This document shows positions 43,115 through 54,855 of a stretch of DNA of 64,000 nucleotides, piece after piece. The stretch comes from CAVQCJ01 sp963849365 (GTDB taxonomy: Bacteria; Actinomycetota; Actinomycetes; Prado026). A program made the translations under genes and the position numbers. Numbering within the stretch: position 1 is the stretch's first letter; every line of letters begins with the position of its first letter. The notes beneath the pieces are model-generated. The model saw nothing but the letters and a program-made list of their open reading frames with translations, was not told the DNA's origin and did not search any database. Where the stretch lies: contig CAWKHA010000001.1 of assembly GCA_963849365.1 (NCBI GenBank), positions 372,001 through 436,000 on the forward strand, written 5' to 3'.

Positions 43115-44503
43115 TCAGGTCCCGGGGTGGGCGGCGGTGCGGACCTCGGCGTACCGGGCGCGCAGGTCGGGGTGCGGGTCACCCGCGAGCACGTCGTGCG
43201 GCGGCGGCTCCCAGTACGGCGGCTCGGCGCCGCCCAGCAGCGTCCAGGCCGCCTGCCGGGCCGCACCCTCGGCCACGTACTCCCCCGCCGCCGGTACGTG
43301 CACCGGCACGTCGAACAGTCCCGGCGCCACGGCCCGGACCGCCGGGGATGCGGCGGCGCCGCCGATCAGCAGGATGCGCGCCGGCCGGACGCCCTGCGCC
43401 ACGAGCGCGTCGACAGCGTCGGCGAGGCCGCAGAGCATCCCCTCGACGAACGCGCGGGCGAGGTTCGCCGGGGTCAGCGCCGCCCGGGTGATCCCGGCCA
43501 GCGTCCCGGTCGCGTCCGGGAGGTTGGGCGTGCGCTCGCCGTCGAAGTACGGCAGCAGGACCAGACCGCCCGCGCCGGGCTCGGCCGAGGCGGCCAGCTC
43601 GCCGAAGCGCTGCAGGTCGACCCCCAGCAGCGCGGCCCCGGCCGTCAGCACCCGGGCTGCGTTCAGGGTGGCCAGCAGCGGCAGGTACCGGCCGGTGGCG
43701 TCGGCGAATCCGGCGACCTGACCGGACGGGTCGGCGGTCGGGGTGCCGGTCACCGCGAAGGCGGTGCCGGAGGTGCCCAGCGACACCACCACATCGCCCT
43801 CGGCCAGACCCAGGCCCAGGGCTGCGCCCATGTTGTCGCCGGTGCCCGGTGCCAGCACGGAACCGGCAGCGGTACGCCCGACCGGCTCGGCGGGCGCGGC
43901 GACCCGCGGGACGCGGACCACCCTGCCGAACGCGAGCCGCAGGAGGTCGTCCCGGTAGACGCCCTGCGCCGGTGACCAGTACCCGGTGCCGGAGGCGTCG
44001 CCACGGTCGGTCGTCGCCTCGTCGGGCCGGCCGGCCAGCAGCCAGGTCAGCCAGTCGTGCGGGAGCAGGACCTGGTGCACGTGGCGGGCGTTGTCCGGTT
44101 CCGCCCGGGCGAGCCAGCGCAGCTTCGTGACGGTGAAGCTGGCCACGGGCACCGAGCCGACCGCCATGGCCCAGACGGCCGGACCGCCGAGCTCGGCGAC
44201 GAGGTCGTCGGCGTCGCGCGCCGAGCGGGTGTCGTTCCACAGCAGGGCCGGACGGACGGCCTCGCCGCTCGCGTCGAGCGCCACCATCCCGTGCTGCTGC
44301 CCGGCGACCGCGAGCGCCTCGACGCCGTCGAGCAGCCCGCCGGCCGTGGCCACCTGCAGCGCGTCCCACCAGGCCTGTGGCGGGCACTCGGTGCCGTCCG
44401 GGTGCGGCGCCCGGCCGGCGCGGACAGCCGCCCCGGTCTGCGCGTCGCGGACGACGACCTTGACCGACTGGGTGGACGAGTCCACCCCCGCGACGAGAGG
44501 CAC
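43115..44503 (-). CDS. xylB: Xylulokinase
   Basis: Phosphorylates D-xylulose to xylulose 5-phosphate. 462 residues, FGGY-family sugar kinase: ATP-binding start VAGVDSSTQSVKVVV, a GQQHGMVALDASGEA segment, a WNDTRS motif and the late GDNMGAALGLGLAEGDVVVSLGTSGTAF block. It is intact. The GTG at 44503 is 6 nt after TAGGGT, so it has its own leaderless promoter. Together with the XylH-like permease and ROK regulator it points to xylose as the substrate of the cluster. A xylose isomerase gene is not in the window. Confidence 0.94.
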   Translation of the reverse strand: MPLVAGVDSSTQSVKVVVRDAQTGAAVRAGRAPHPDGTECPPQAWWDALQVATAGGLLDGVEALAVAGQQHGMVALDASGEAVRPALLWNDTRSARDADDLVAELGGPAVWAMAVGSVPVASFTVTKLRWLARAEPDNARHVHQVLLPHDWLTWLLAGRPDEATTDRGDASGTGYWSPAQGVYRDDLLRLAFGRVVRVPRVAAPAEPVGRTAAGSVLAPGTGDNMGAALGLGLAEGDVVVSLGTSGTAFAVTGTPTADPSGQVAGFADATGRYLPLLATLNAARVLTAGAALLGVDLQRFGELAASAEPGAGGLVLLPYFDGERTPNLPDATGTLAGITRAALTPANLARAFVEGMLCGLADAVDALVAQGVRPARILLIGGAAASPAVRAVAPGLFDVPVHVPAAGEYVAEGAARQAAWTLLGGAEPPYWEPPPHDVLAGDPHPDLRARYAEVRTAAHPGT

Positions 44504-44509
44504 GGCCGC

Positions 44510-44515
44510 ACCCTA
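44510..44515 (-). promoter_or_regulatory. Leaderless -10 box of xylB
   Basis: TAGGGT on the minus strand, 6 nt before the GTG at 44503. Confidence 0.4.
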
Positions 44516-44543
44516 CGGCGTGGGCCCCACCCCGTCGTTGAAT

Positions 44544-44573
44544 ACGGATCGCTGGCCTTGGCAGCCGATCCGT
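44544..44573 (-). terminator. Hairpin terminator candidate after acnA
   Basis: ACGGATCG (44544-44551) pairs with CGATCCGT (44566-44573), and CTG with CAG continues the stem past a bulge; loop about 7 nt. It lies 26-55 nt beyond the aconitase stop on the minus strand, before the xylB start, where a terminator is expected. No U-tract. Confidence 0.5.
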
Positions 44574-44598
44574 GCGCAACGCCTGCCCTCGAGAGCAG

Positions 44599-47442
<2,844 letters not shown>

Positions 47443-47527
47443 CGGTGACTCCCTCGAACGCAGCTGCCGTCTCGGCCGTCATCCTGCCGCAGTGGGTGCT
47501 GGCGCGGATCGGGCCCTTCCCGGGGTC

Positions 47528-47558
47528 ATTATCTCGGCGCTAAGTATCTCGATGTCAA
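47528..47558 (-). promoter_or_regulatory. acnA promoter with near-palindromic operator
   Basis: On the minus strand, TTGACA (47553-47558) and GATAAT (47528-47533) are spaced 19 nt and point toward acnA. The -35 lies inside a partly palindromic box TCTCGATGTCAAGA (47547-47560, plus strand), and TATCTCG is repeated at 47530-47536 and 47545-47551. A repressor or activator binding there would control aconitase expression. Confidence 0.6.
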
Positions 47559-47601
47559 GACACTTGCGGGTGCCTCCGCCAGCCGGCGGGGCCGGCGCGG
47601 G

Positions 47602-48804
47602 TCAGGGCGGGGTGAGCAGGGCGACGCACTCGACGTGGTGGGTCATCGGGAACAGGTCGAACGCCCGCAGGCCGGCCAGCGCCCAGCCGTGCCCCACGAA
47701 CGTCCCGACGTCGCGGGCCAGCGAGGCGGGGTCGCACGCCACGTACGCGACGGCGCGCGGGGCCAGCCGCACCAGTGCGTCCACCACGGCGCGACGCGCA
47801 CCGGTACGCGGCGGGTCCAGCACCACCAGGTCGCAGCGCCGCAGCCCGGACCGTCCGAGCCACGGCTCGACCCGGTCGTGGTGCAGGCGGACCCAGGGCA
47901 GGTCGTGCAGGTTCCGCCGGGCCGAGCGCACCGCACCGGCGTCCCCCTCGACCGCGTCCACCCTTCCGCCCGGACCCAGCTCGGCGGCCAGCGAACCCCC
48001 GAACAGCCCGACTCCGGAGTACAGGTCGAGCAGGTGCTCGCCGGGCCGCGGAGCGAGCGCGGTGCGCACCGCTGCGACCAGCGCGTCCGCCGCACCAGGG
48101 TGGACCTGCCAGAAACCGGTGCCCTCGACCCGCCACGAGCGGTTCGCAGCGTGCTCGGTGAGGCGTACGGACCCCTGCGCGACACCGTCCACGAGGACGA
48201 CCTGCCCACCGGAGGACGGCGCGACGGCCACCTGCACCTCCGAGACGCCCGGCCAGGCACGGCCCAGCACGCCGGTCGCCTCGACGGCGGGGTGCAGCAG
48301 CGGGCAATGCTCGAGCACCTCGACGTCGTGCGAGCGGTGCCGGCGCAGCCCCAGCCGGTCACCGGCGCCGGCGGCCAGCCGGACCCGGGTGCGCCAGCCG
48401 AGCCCGTCCTGGTCCCCGGCGACCGGCTCCACGACGAGCCCGTCCACCGGCGGACCGGAGTCGATGCGCGCGAGCCGGCGCAGCTGTTCGCGCACGACGT
48501 AGGCCTTGAGCCGGCGCTGGTACGGCACCGACGCGTGCTGGAAGTCGCATCCGCCGCACCCGCCCGGACGGGCGTGCGCGCAGGGCGCCGCCACTCGCTC
48601 CGGCGCGGCGGACAGCACCTCGACCGCGTCCGCCCGCAGGAACCGGGACCCCTCGCCGCCGTCGGTGACCGCCGCCGCCACGCGCTCGCCGGGCAGCGCG
48701 TGCCGGACGAAGACCACCTGACCTTCGTGTCGCGCCACGCAGTGCCCGCCGTGCGCGACCGGTCCGACCTCGAGCTCGAGCAGGCGCCGCTCGCCGGCGG
48801 TCAC
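47602..48804 (-). CDS. Class I SAM-dependent RNA (uracil-5) methyltransferase (TrmA/RlmD type)
   Basis: 400 residues. A TRAM-like N-terminal region is followed by an iron-sulphur Cys cluster (CAHARPGGCGGC plus a later Cys in HCPLLHP), the SAM motif LLDLYSGVGLFGGSLA and the catalytic Cys in YVACDPASLARD. VVLDPPRTGAR is also conserved. It methylates a uridine in tRNA or 23S rRNA; which one cannot be told. The GTG at 48804 overlaps the APC permease stop (GTGA). Confidence 0.9.
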   Translation of the reverse strand: MTAGERRLLELEVGPVAHGGHCVARHEGQVVFVRHALPGERVAAAVTDGGEGSRFLRADAVEVLSAAPERVAAPCAHARPGGCGGCDFQHASVPYQRRLKAYVVREQLRRLARIDSGPPVDGLVVEPVAGDQDGLGWRTRVRLAAGAGDRLGLRRHRSHDVEVLEHCPLLHPAVEATGVLGRAWPGVSEVQVAVAPSSGGQVVLVDGVAQGSVRLTEHAANRSWRVEGTGFWQVHPGAADALVAAVRTALAPRPGEHLLDLYSGVGLFGGSLAAELGPGGRVDAVEGDAGAVRSARRNLHDLPWVRLHHDRVEPWLGRSGLRRCDLVVLDPPRTGARRAVVDALVRLAPRAVAYVACDPASLARDVGTFVGHGWALAGLRAFDLFPMTHHVECVALLTPP

Positions 48805-50882
48805 GGCAGGGGCTGCTCGGTCGGCTCGCCGACGGAGCCGGCGGCGGCGCCCTGCCCGGCCCCGTCCGTCCCCGCCTCGGCCCGACGCAGCAGGTTCACC
48901 AGCGTGGCGTCCCCGCCGGCGGCGCTCGGGTCTTTCTGGCCCGCCTTGAACGCCGCTCTCCCCGACTCCAGCAGGTACGGGACGCTGGTCACCACCACGC
49001 CCGGGGTGAACCGCAGCCGGGCGAGCAGCCGCAGCGCGCTCTGGTTGTGCAGCAGCTGTTCCCACCACTTGCCCACGACGTACTCGGGCACGAACACAGT
49101 GACGAGGTCGCGCGGGCTCTCCCGGCGCAGCTCGCGCACGTAGTCGACGATCGGGCGGGTGATCTCGCGGAACGGTGAGTCCAGGACCTTCAGCGGCACC
49201 GGGATCTTGCGCTCTTCCCACTCCTCGGCCAGCGCCCTTGCCTCGTCCGGGTCGACGGCCACCGTCACCGCCTCGAGCACCGAGGGGCGGGTGGCCCGCG
49301 CGTACGCCAGCGCCTGCAGCGTCGGGCGGTGCACCTTGGAGACGAGCACGATCGAGTGCACGCGCGAGGGCAGCATGGTCGGCTCGTCGGGTGCCACGGC
49401 TATCTCCTCGGACACCGAGCCGTAGTGCCGGTGGATGCCCTGCATCAGGAACCAGAGCACGACCATGGCCACGATCGCGATCCAGGCCCCGGACGCGAAC
49501 TTGGTCACCAGGACGATCACCAGCACGCTTCCGGTGGTGACGAACGCGAACGCGCTGACGCCGCGGCGGCGGTGCAGCTGCCGGCGCACGCCGGGCTCCG
49601 CCTCGCCGCGCAGCAGCCGGTTCCAGTGCCGCACCATGCCGGCCTGGCTCAGCGTGAACGAGACGAAGACGCCGACGATGTAGAGCTGGATCAGCTTGGT
49701 CGACTGGGCGTCGAAGGCGTAGATCAGGACCCCGGCGAACAGCGCCAGCAGCACGATCCCGTTGCTGAACACCAGCCGGTCGCCGCGGTTGTGCATCTGC
49801 CGCGGCATGTAGCGGTCCTGGGCCAGGATCGAGGCCAGCACCGGGAAGCCGTTGAACGCCGTGTTCGCGGCCAGCACCAGGATCAGGGCCGTGACGAGCT
49901 GGACGAAGTAGAACGGCAGGTTCGCCTCGCCGCCGAAGACAGTGGAGCCGATCTGGGCGATGACGGTGTCCTGCGTGGCGCCGTGCAGGCCGATGAGGTC
50001 GGAGCTGTTCTCGGTGATCTTCACCCCGAACCGGATCGCCAGGAAGGTCACCCCGCTGAACATCGTGACCGCGAGGATGCCCATCAGCGCGAGGGTGTTG
50101 GCGGCGTTCTTCGACTTCGGCTTGCGGAAGGCCGGGACGCCGTTGCTGATCGCCTCGACGCCGGTCAGCGCCGTGCAGCCGGAGGCGAACGCGCGCATGC
50201 CGAGGAAGAGGATTCCGGCGGTGCCCAGGTCGTGCAGCTCGGGCCGGATCGAGTAGTCCGCCGTCGGGGCCTGCAGGTCGGCGCCTCCCAGCAGCCGGAA
50301 CACTCCGACGGCGATCATCGACAGGATCCCGAACATGAAGGCGTACGTGGGGATCGCGAAGGCGATGCCGGACTCCCGCAGGCCGCGCAGGTTGAGCAGG
50401 ACGATGATCGCCACGACGCTCAGCGTCGTCGCGACCTGGTGGCCGGCCATCCAGGAGAACGCCGGGGTCGAGGCCAGGTTCTCGACTCCGGCCGAGGTCG
50501 AGACCGCGACGGTGAGGACGTAGTCGACGAGCAGCGCGCTGGCCACGACGAGCCCGAACCTGCGCCCGAGGTTGGTGTTCGCGACCTCGTAGTCGCCGCC
50601 GCCGCTGGGGTAGGCGTACACGTTCTGCCGGTACGCCGCGACCACGGTGACCAGGACGATCACCACGCCGAGCGCCGCCCACTTGCTCAGGTGCAGGAAC
50701 GCGGTCCCGCCGAGCGCCAGCACGATGAGGATCTCCTGCGTGGCGTACGCCACCGACGACATCGCGTCACTGGCGAACACCGGCAGCGCGATGCGTTTGG
50801 GCAGCAGCGTCTCGCCGAGCCGGTCCGAGCGCATGGCCCGACCGAGCACGACTCGCTTGCCCAGCCCCGCCAAGCCCGCCAC
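48801..50882 (-). CDS. APC-family permease with C-terminal cytosolic domain
   Basis: 693 residues. The N-terminal 450 or so form about 12 transmembrane helices of the amino acid/polyamine/organocation type (SSVAYATQEILIVLALGG, FASGCTALTGVEAISNGVPAF). The C-terminal 200 residues are soluble and USP-like (VHSIVLVSKVHRPTLQALAYARATRPS), suggesting nucleotide regulation. It diverges from ceoB and may transport K+ or an amino acid. The GTG at 50882 is 8 nt after TACCAT. Confidence 0.9.
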   Translation of the reverse strand: MAGLAGLGKRVVLGRAMRSDRLGETLLPKRIALPVFASDAMSSVAYATQEILIVLALGGTAFLHLSKWAALGVVIVLVTVVAAYRQNVYAYPSGGGDYEVANTNLGRRFGLVVASALLVDYVLTVAVSTSAGVENLASTPAFSWMAGHQVATTLSVVAIIVLLNLRGLRESGIAFAIPTYAFMFGILSMIAVGVFRLLGGADLQAPTADYSIRPELHDLGTAGILFLGMRAFASGCTALTGVEAISNGVPAFRKPKSKNAANTLALMGILAVTMFSGVTFLAIRFGVKITENSSDLIGLHGATQDTVIAQIGSTVFGGEANLPFYFVQLVTALILVLAANTAFNGFPVLASILAQDRYMPRQMHNRGDRLVFSNGIVLLALFAGVLIYAFDAQSTKLIQLYIVGVFVSFTLSQAGMVRHWNRLLRGEAEPGVRRQLHRRRGVSAFAFVTTGSVLVIVLVTKFASGAWIAIVAMVVLWFLMQGIHRHYGSVSEEIAVAPDEPTMLPSRVHSIVLVSKVHRPTLQALAYARATRPSVLEAVTVAVDPDEARALAEEWEERKIPVPLKVLDSPFREITRPIVDYVRELRRESPRDLVTVFVPEYVVGKWWEQLLHNQSALRLLARLRFTPGVVVTSVPYLLESGRAAFKAGQKDPSAAGGDATLVNLLRRAEAGTDGAGQGAAAGSVGEPTEQPLP

Positions 50883-50890
50883 GGTGCACG

Positions 50891-50896
50891 ATGGTA
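50891..50896 (-). promoter_or_regulatory. -10 box of the APC permease gene
   Basis: TACCAT on the minus strand, 8 nt before the GTG at 50882. Confidence 0.35.
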
Positions 50897-50901
50897 GGGG
50901 G

Positions 50902-50921
50902 CCACCGGGTCGGACCGGTGG
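50902..50921. promoter_or_regulatory. Inverted repeat in the APC/ceoB divergent promoter region
   Basis: CCACCGG (50902-50908) and CCGGTGG (50915-50921), 6-nt spacer. It is centred in the 99-nt space between two divergent potassium-related genes and might be a shared operator. Confidence 0.3.
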
Positions 50922-50981
50922 TCGCCGTGCGCCGACGGGTGCGAGTCCGGCGCTCGGGAACCGTGTGGGAGGCTACTGGCC

Positions 50982-51650
50982 GTGCACGTGGTGATCATGG
51001 GATGTGGCCGGGTCGGCTCGACGCTCGCCGAGTCGCTGGACGCGGCGGGCAAGTCCGTTGCGATCATCGACCAGGAGAGCAGCGCCTTCCGCCGGCTGCC
51101 CAGCTCGTTCGGCGGGCGGACCGTCACCGGCGTGGGCTTCGACCGCGAGGTGCTGATCGAGGCCGGCATCGAGCAGGCGTCCGCGTTCGCCGCGGTCAGC
51201 TCCGGCGACAACTCGAACATCCTCGCCGCGCGGGTCGCCCGCGAGACCTTCGGCGTCGAGAACGTGGTCGCGCGGATCTACGACCCGCGCCGGGCCGAGG
51301 TCTACCAGCGGCTCGGGATCGCCACCGTCGCCACCGTCCGGTGGACCGCGGACCAGATGATGCGCCGGCTGCGCCCGGAGGGGGCCGAGTCCGAGTGGTC
51401 GGACGCGAGCGGTGCGGTGCGGCTCGCCGAGGTGCACGTCGACCCGTCCTGGATCGGGCTGCCCGTGTTCCGCATCGAGACGGCCGTGCCGGCCCGGGTG
51501 GCCATGGTCACCCGGCTCGGCGAGGGCATGCTGCCGACCGCGCAGACCGTCCTGCAGGAGGGCGACCTCGTGCACCTGCTGGTCCGGGCGGGCGAGCTGG
51601 ACGCGGTGAGCCGCGCCCTGGCCGTCAAGCCGCCGCGAGAGGAGGGCTGA
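50982..51650 (+). CDS. ceoB: TrkA-family K+ uptake regulatory protein, CeoB-like
   Basis: 222 residues. An RCK N-terminal domain with the NAD(H)-binding motif VIMGCGRVGSTLAE and acidic end of strand 2 (IIDQE), then a TrkA-C domain from about 145 (VRLAEVHVDPSWIGLPV). It gates a K+ channel or transporter in response to nucleotides. The GTG at 50982 starts a pair with ceoC, whose ATG overlaps this stop by 1 nt. Confidence 0.93.
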   Translation: MHVVIMGCGRVGSTLAESLDAAGKSVAIIDQESSAFRRLPSSFGGRTVTGVGFDREVLIEAGIEQASAFAAVSSGDNSNILAARVARETFGVENVVARIYDPRRAEVYQRLGIATVATVRWTADQMMRRLRPEGAESEWSDASGAVRLAEVHVDPSWIGLPVFRIETAVPARVAMVTRLGEGMLPTAQTVLQEGDLVHLLVRAGELDAVSRALAVKPPREEG

Positions 51651-52333
51651 TGCGCGTCGCCATCGCAGGTGCCGGGAAGGTCGGCCGCTCCATCGCTGCC
51701 GAGCTGACCGAGAACGAGCACGACGTGATGCTCATCGACCGCGACCCGGACACGGTCCGCCCCGACAGCATCCCCGGCGCGCAGTGGCTGGTCGCCGACG
51801 CCTGCGAGCTGGCCGTGCTGGAGAAGGCTGACCTGGCCAGCTGCCAGGTGGTCATCGCCGCGACCGGCGACGACAAGGTCAACCTGGTGGTCTCGCTGCT
51901 GGCCAAGACCGAGTTCGGCGTCCCCCGCGTCGTCGCCCGGGTCAACCACCCCAAGAACGAGTGGATGTTCAACGAGGCCTGGGGGGTGGACGTCGCCGTG
52001 TCCACGCCGCGGATGCTCTCGGCCCTGGTGGAGGAGGCGGTGAGCGTCGGCGACCTCGTCCGGCTGTTCACCTTCCGGCAGAGCGACGCGAACCTGGTGG
52101 AGCTGACGCTGCCGCCCTCCTCGCCGCACGCCGGGACCCGGGTGGGGGACGTCCGCTGGCCCGAGGACACGGCCCTGGTGGCGATCCTGCGCGACGGACG
52201 GGTGGTGCCACCCACCCCGGACGACCCGATCGAGGCCGGCGACGAGCTGCTCTTCGTCGCCGCCGCGCAGGCCGAGGAGGCGCTGCAGCAGATGCTGAGC
52301 CCGCACATGGGCCACGGCCCGCACCCGGCCTAG
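51650..52333 (+). CDS. ceoC: TrkA-family K+ uptake regulatory protein, CeoC-like
   Basis: 227 residues with the same RCK architecture as the gene before it: VAIAGAGKVGRSIAAEL, MLIDRD and a TrkA-C domain from about 145. CeoB and CeoC are usually encoded together and form a hetero-ring. The stop overlaps the convergent DUF3159 gene by 4 nt. Confidence 0.93.
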   Translation: MRVAIAGAGKVGRSIAAELTENEHDVMLIDRDPDTVRPDSIPGAQWLVADACELAVLEKADLASCQVVIAATGDDKVNLVVSLLAKTEFGVPRVVARVNHPKNEWMFNEAWGVDVAVSTPRMLSALVEEAVSVGDLVRLFTFRQSDANLVELTLPPSSPHAGTRVGDVRWPEDTALVAILRDGRVVPPTPDDPIEAGDELLFVAAAQAEEALQQMLSPHMGHGPHPA

Positions 52334-53052
52334 GCCTCGGACTCCTCGGGCGTCGACGGCCCCGCTGGTCCCGCCGGGGCTTCGAGCTCGAGCTCGGGCT
52401 CGGGCGGCAGCGACGGCGGGACCCGGCGCAGCACCAGCCAGGACAGCAGGGCCGCGAGGGCGAACATCGGCCAGCCGAGCAGCAGGGTGCTTACGCCGAG
52501 CGACACCACGTGGTCGTGCAGGTACAGCGGCACCTGGATCGCCACCCGGATCGCGAACACGCAGAACCAGATGCAGCTCGCCCACCAGTACGCCCGCCGC
52601 CGCGGCGGGTCCGACCGCCAGCGGAACCCCTCCCCGAGCAGCGGCCCGACGAGCACCCCCAGCAGCGGCCAGCCCACCGCGAGCGAGACCAGGTAGGCCA
52701 CGCCGTAAGCGATCTGCACGGCGATCCCGAACACGTAGAAGTTGGCGGCCCGCCCGGTCCCGACGGCGATCGCCGCGCTGATCGCGACGACCAGCACCCC
52801 GGTGAGCGCCTGACGGACCGGTTCGCGGCGGACCATGCGCACGACCAGGATCAGCACCGTCGTGGCGAGGGCGCCGGCCAGTGCCGGCCCGAGCCTCTTG
52901 CCGTCGACGATGTAGACGAGCAGGAAGACAGTGGACGCGAGGCCGCTGTCGACGATGCCGCGCACGCCGCCGACGGCCTCGCGCAGCTCCCACTCCTCGA
53001 CGAGGTCGGCCACGCGGTCGGACCGGGTGCCCGCGGGACCGGGATCGCTCAC
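52330..53052 (-). CDS. DUF3159 integral membrane protein
   Basis: 240 residues, about 6 hydrophobic segments with the DUF3159 entry GGVRGIVDSGLASTVFLLVYIV, a middle W-P-L-L-G-V-L-V-G-P-L-L-G-EGFRWRSDPPRRRAYWWASC block, and an acidic Pro-rich cytosolic tail. The GTG at 53052 overlaps the OB-fold gene stop (GTGA), so translation is coupled. Function unknown. From memory, it sits beside ceoBC in mycobacteria too, which suggests a link with ion or membrane homeostasis. Confidence 0.9.
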   Translation of the reverse strand: MSDPGPAGTRSDRVADLVEEWELREAVGGVRGIVDSGLASTVFLLVYIVDGKRLGPALAGALATTVLILVVRMVRREPVRQALTGVLVVAISAAIAVGTGRAANFYVFGIAVQIAYGVAYLVSLAVGWPLLGVLVGPLLGEGFRWRSDPPRRRAYWWASCIWFCVFAIRVAIQVPLYLHDHVVSLGVSTLLLGWPMFALAALLSWLVLRRVPPSLPPEPELELEAPAGPAGPSTPEESEA

Positions 53053-53423
53053 GCGTGCAGCTCGTACGACGGGTTGAAGATCACCGGGTTGCCGCTCTGG
53101 AAGGTCACGCGGCCGTGGACGGACAGCGCCGTCCCGGGCCCGATCCCCTGGATCCTCCGCCGGCCCAGCCAGACCAGCTTGATCGTGCCGCTGCCGTCGT
53201 AGAGCTCGGCCTCCAGCGCCGGCACCCCGCCGACCGGTCGCAGCGTGACCGCGCGGAGGGTGCCGGACACCACCACCTGCTGGCCGCCACGGCACTCCCG
53301 GACCGGGGTCGAACCGCGGTCGCGGCTCTCCTCCTGCAGATCCTTGGCGTCCAGCTCCTCGCTCGTGGCCGTCATGCGGTCCAGGAGCCGCGAGAAGGTC
53401 CCTCGACGCTCGGAGTCACCCAT
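53049..53423 (-). CDS. OB-fold nucleic-acid-binding-like protein
   Basis: 124 residues. A charged helical N-terminus (about 1-40) precedes an OB fold: strand VVVSGTLRAVTLRP, ELYDGSGTIKLVWLGRRRIQGIGPG, then VHGRVTF and a final strand VIFNPSYELHA. The strand pattern resembles tRNA-anticodon-type OB domains. It could bind nucleic acid. The ATG at 53423 is 6 nt after TAGCCT. It forms a two-gene operon with DUF3159. Confidence 0.88.
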   Translation of the reverse strand: MGDSERRGTFSRLLDRMTATSEELDAKDLQEESRDRGSTPVRECRGGQQVVVSGTLRAVTLRPVGGVPALEAELYDGSGTIKLVWLGRRRIQGIGPGTALSVHGRVTFQSGNPVIFNPSYELHA

Positions 53424-53429
53424 ACCACC

Positions 53430-53435
53430 AGGCTA
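53430..53435 (-). promoter_or_regulatory. Leaderless -10 box of the OB-fold gene
   Basis: TAGCCT on the minus strand, 6 nt before the ATG at 53423. Confidence 0.4.
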
Positions 53436-53488
53436 GCCCGGTCCGGCGGCGGCGCGATCCACCGCGAGTGCCGTGCGAGCATCGGCCG

Positions 53489-54199
53489 GTGCGACCGGTG
53501 GCGGTGATCGCGCACGGCTCGGGCTCGAGCGCGGCGTTCGTCCGGCGCGCCGCCGGACCCGCGCTCGCGGCGGCGGGGTTCCGGCTGGTGGCGATGCAGG
53601 ACCGCAGCGGGGACGTCGAGCAGCTCTCCCACCGGCTGGCGGCGCTGGCCGACCGCTACCGGGCGGCGCTGGTCGGCGGGATCTCGCTGGGCGCCCACGC
53701 CGCCGTTCGGGTGGCGATCGCCCGCCCCGGGCTCGACGGTCTCGTGCTGCTGCTGCCCGCGTGGACCGGCCCCGCCGGCACGGTCGCCCGGCTGTCCGCA
53801 GCGGCCGCCGACCAGGTCGAGGCCGACCTGCGCGCCGGCGGGATGGCCGCGGCCGTGCGCCGGGTCGGGCGGTCCGGCTGGGCTGGCGCCGAGCTGGCGG
53901 CGAGCTGGCAGGCGTACGGCGCCGAGGGGCTGGTGGCGAGTCTGCGCGCGACCGCGACCTCCCGCGGCCCGACGGTCGGCGAGCTGCGGGCGGTGCCCTG
54001 CCCGGCCGGGGTCGTGGCCGTGCGTTCGGACCCGTTCCACCCGGTCGAGGTGGCGGCGGCGTGGGCCCGCGCGATCCCGGTCGCCGCGCTGACCGTCCTG
54101 GCCCCGTCGGCCCCGGCCGCCGACCGGGGCGTGCTCGGGGTGGCCGCTGTCGCGGCGTGGCGCCGAGCCGCCACCGGGGCTCAGGCCTCGAAGCGGTAG
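53489..54199 (+). CDS. Alpha/beta-hydrolase fold protein
   Basis: 236 residues. The first strand and oxyanion loop VIAHGSGSS, the nucleophile elbow GGISLGAHA (G-x-S-x-G) and a later VRSDPFHPVEVA (Asp/His region) support a hydrolase. Substrate unknown. The GTG at 53489 has GAGCAT 6 nt before; a GTG at 53468 is also in frame. Its end overlaps kdpE on the other strand by 19 nt. Confidence 0.8.
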   Translation: MRPVAVIAHGSGSSAAFVRRAAGPALAAAGFRLVAMQDRSGDVEQLSHRLAALADRYRAALVGGISLGAHAAVRVAIARPGLDGLVLLLPAWTGPAGTVARLSAAAADQVEADLRAGGMAAAVRRVGRSGWAGAELAASWQAYGAEGLVASLRATATSRGPTVGELRAVPCPAGVVAVRSDPFHPVEVAAAWARAIPVAALTVLAPSAPAADRGVLGVAAVAAWRRAATGAQASKR

Positions 54200-54855
54200 C
54201 CCATCCCGGGCTCGGTGAGCAGGTACCGCGGCCGGGCCGGGTCCGGCTCCAGCTTGCGCCGCAGCTGGGCCAGGTAGACCCGCAGGTAGTTGGTCTCGCG
54301 CCCGTACGCCGGCCCCCAGACCTCCTGCAGCAGCTGGCGCTGGGAGACCAGCCGGCCGGTGTTGCGGACCAGGATCTCCAGCAGGTGCCACTCCGTCGGG
54401 GTCAGCCGCACGTCCTGGCCGTCACGCACCACGCGGCGGGCGGCGAGGTCGACGGTGAACGCGTCGGTGCTGACGACCGGGACGTCGTCGCCTACCGACC
54501 CGCGCCGCAACGCCGCCCGCAGCCGGGCCAGCAGCTCGTCCATGCCGAACGGCTTGGTGACGTAGTCGTCGGCGCCGAGGTCGAGGGCCTCCACCTTGTC
54601 CGAGGAGTCCTGCCGTGCGGACAGTACGATGATCGGCACGTCGGTCCAGCCCCGCAGGCCACGGATGACGTCCATCCCGTCCAGGTCGGGCAGGCCCAGG
54701 TCCAGCACGACCACGTCGGGCTGGCGTTCGGCCGCCAGGGCCAGCGCCGCCCGGCCACCAGCGGCCACGTCGACGTCGTACGAACGCGCCCGCAGGTTGA
54801 TCGCCAGCGCGCGGGCGATCTGTGGCTCGTCGTCGACGACCAGGACCCGGGTCAC
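54181..54855 (-). CDS. kdpE: KdpE-type response regulator
   Basis: 224 residues, OmpR family. Receiver with acidic pair DD (VLVVDDEP), phospho-Asp52 (VLDLGLPDLDG) and Lys101 (YVTKPF); the C-terminal winged helix has the R-L-T-P-T-E-W-H-L-L, RETNYLRVYLAQLRRKLE and GMGYRFE motifs of KdpE. The GTG at 54855 overlaps the kdpD stop (GTGA). It normally switches on kdpFABC; those genes are not in this window. Confidence 0.95.
   Translation of the reverse strand: MTRVLVVDDEPQIARALAINLRARSYDVDVAAGGRAALALAAERQPDVVVLDLGLPDLDGMDVIRGLRGWTDVPIIVLSARQDSSDKVEALDLGADDYVTKPFGMDELLARLRAALRRGSVGDDVPVVSTDAFTVDLAARRVVRDGQDVRLTPTEWHLLEILVRNTGRLVSQRQLLQEVWGPAYGRETNYLRVYLAQLRRKLEPDPARPRYLLTEPGMGYRFEA

Noticed and set aside
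47602..50682. A 1026-residue open frame on minus joining the APC permease region and the methyltransferase
   Set aside because: The methyltransferase frame starts at 48804; upstream residues are out of frame with the APC permease and lack sense.
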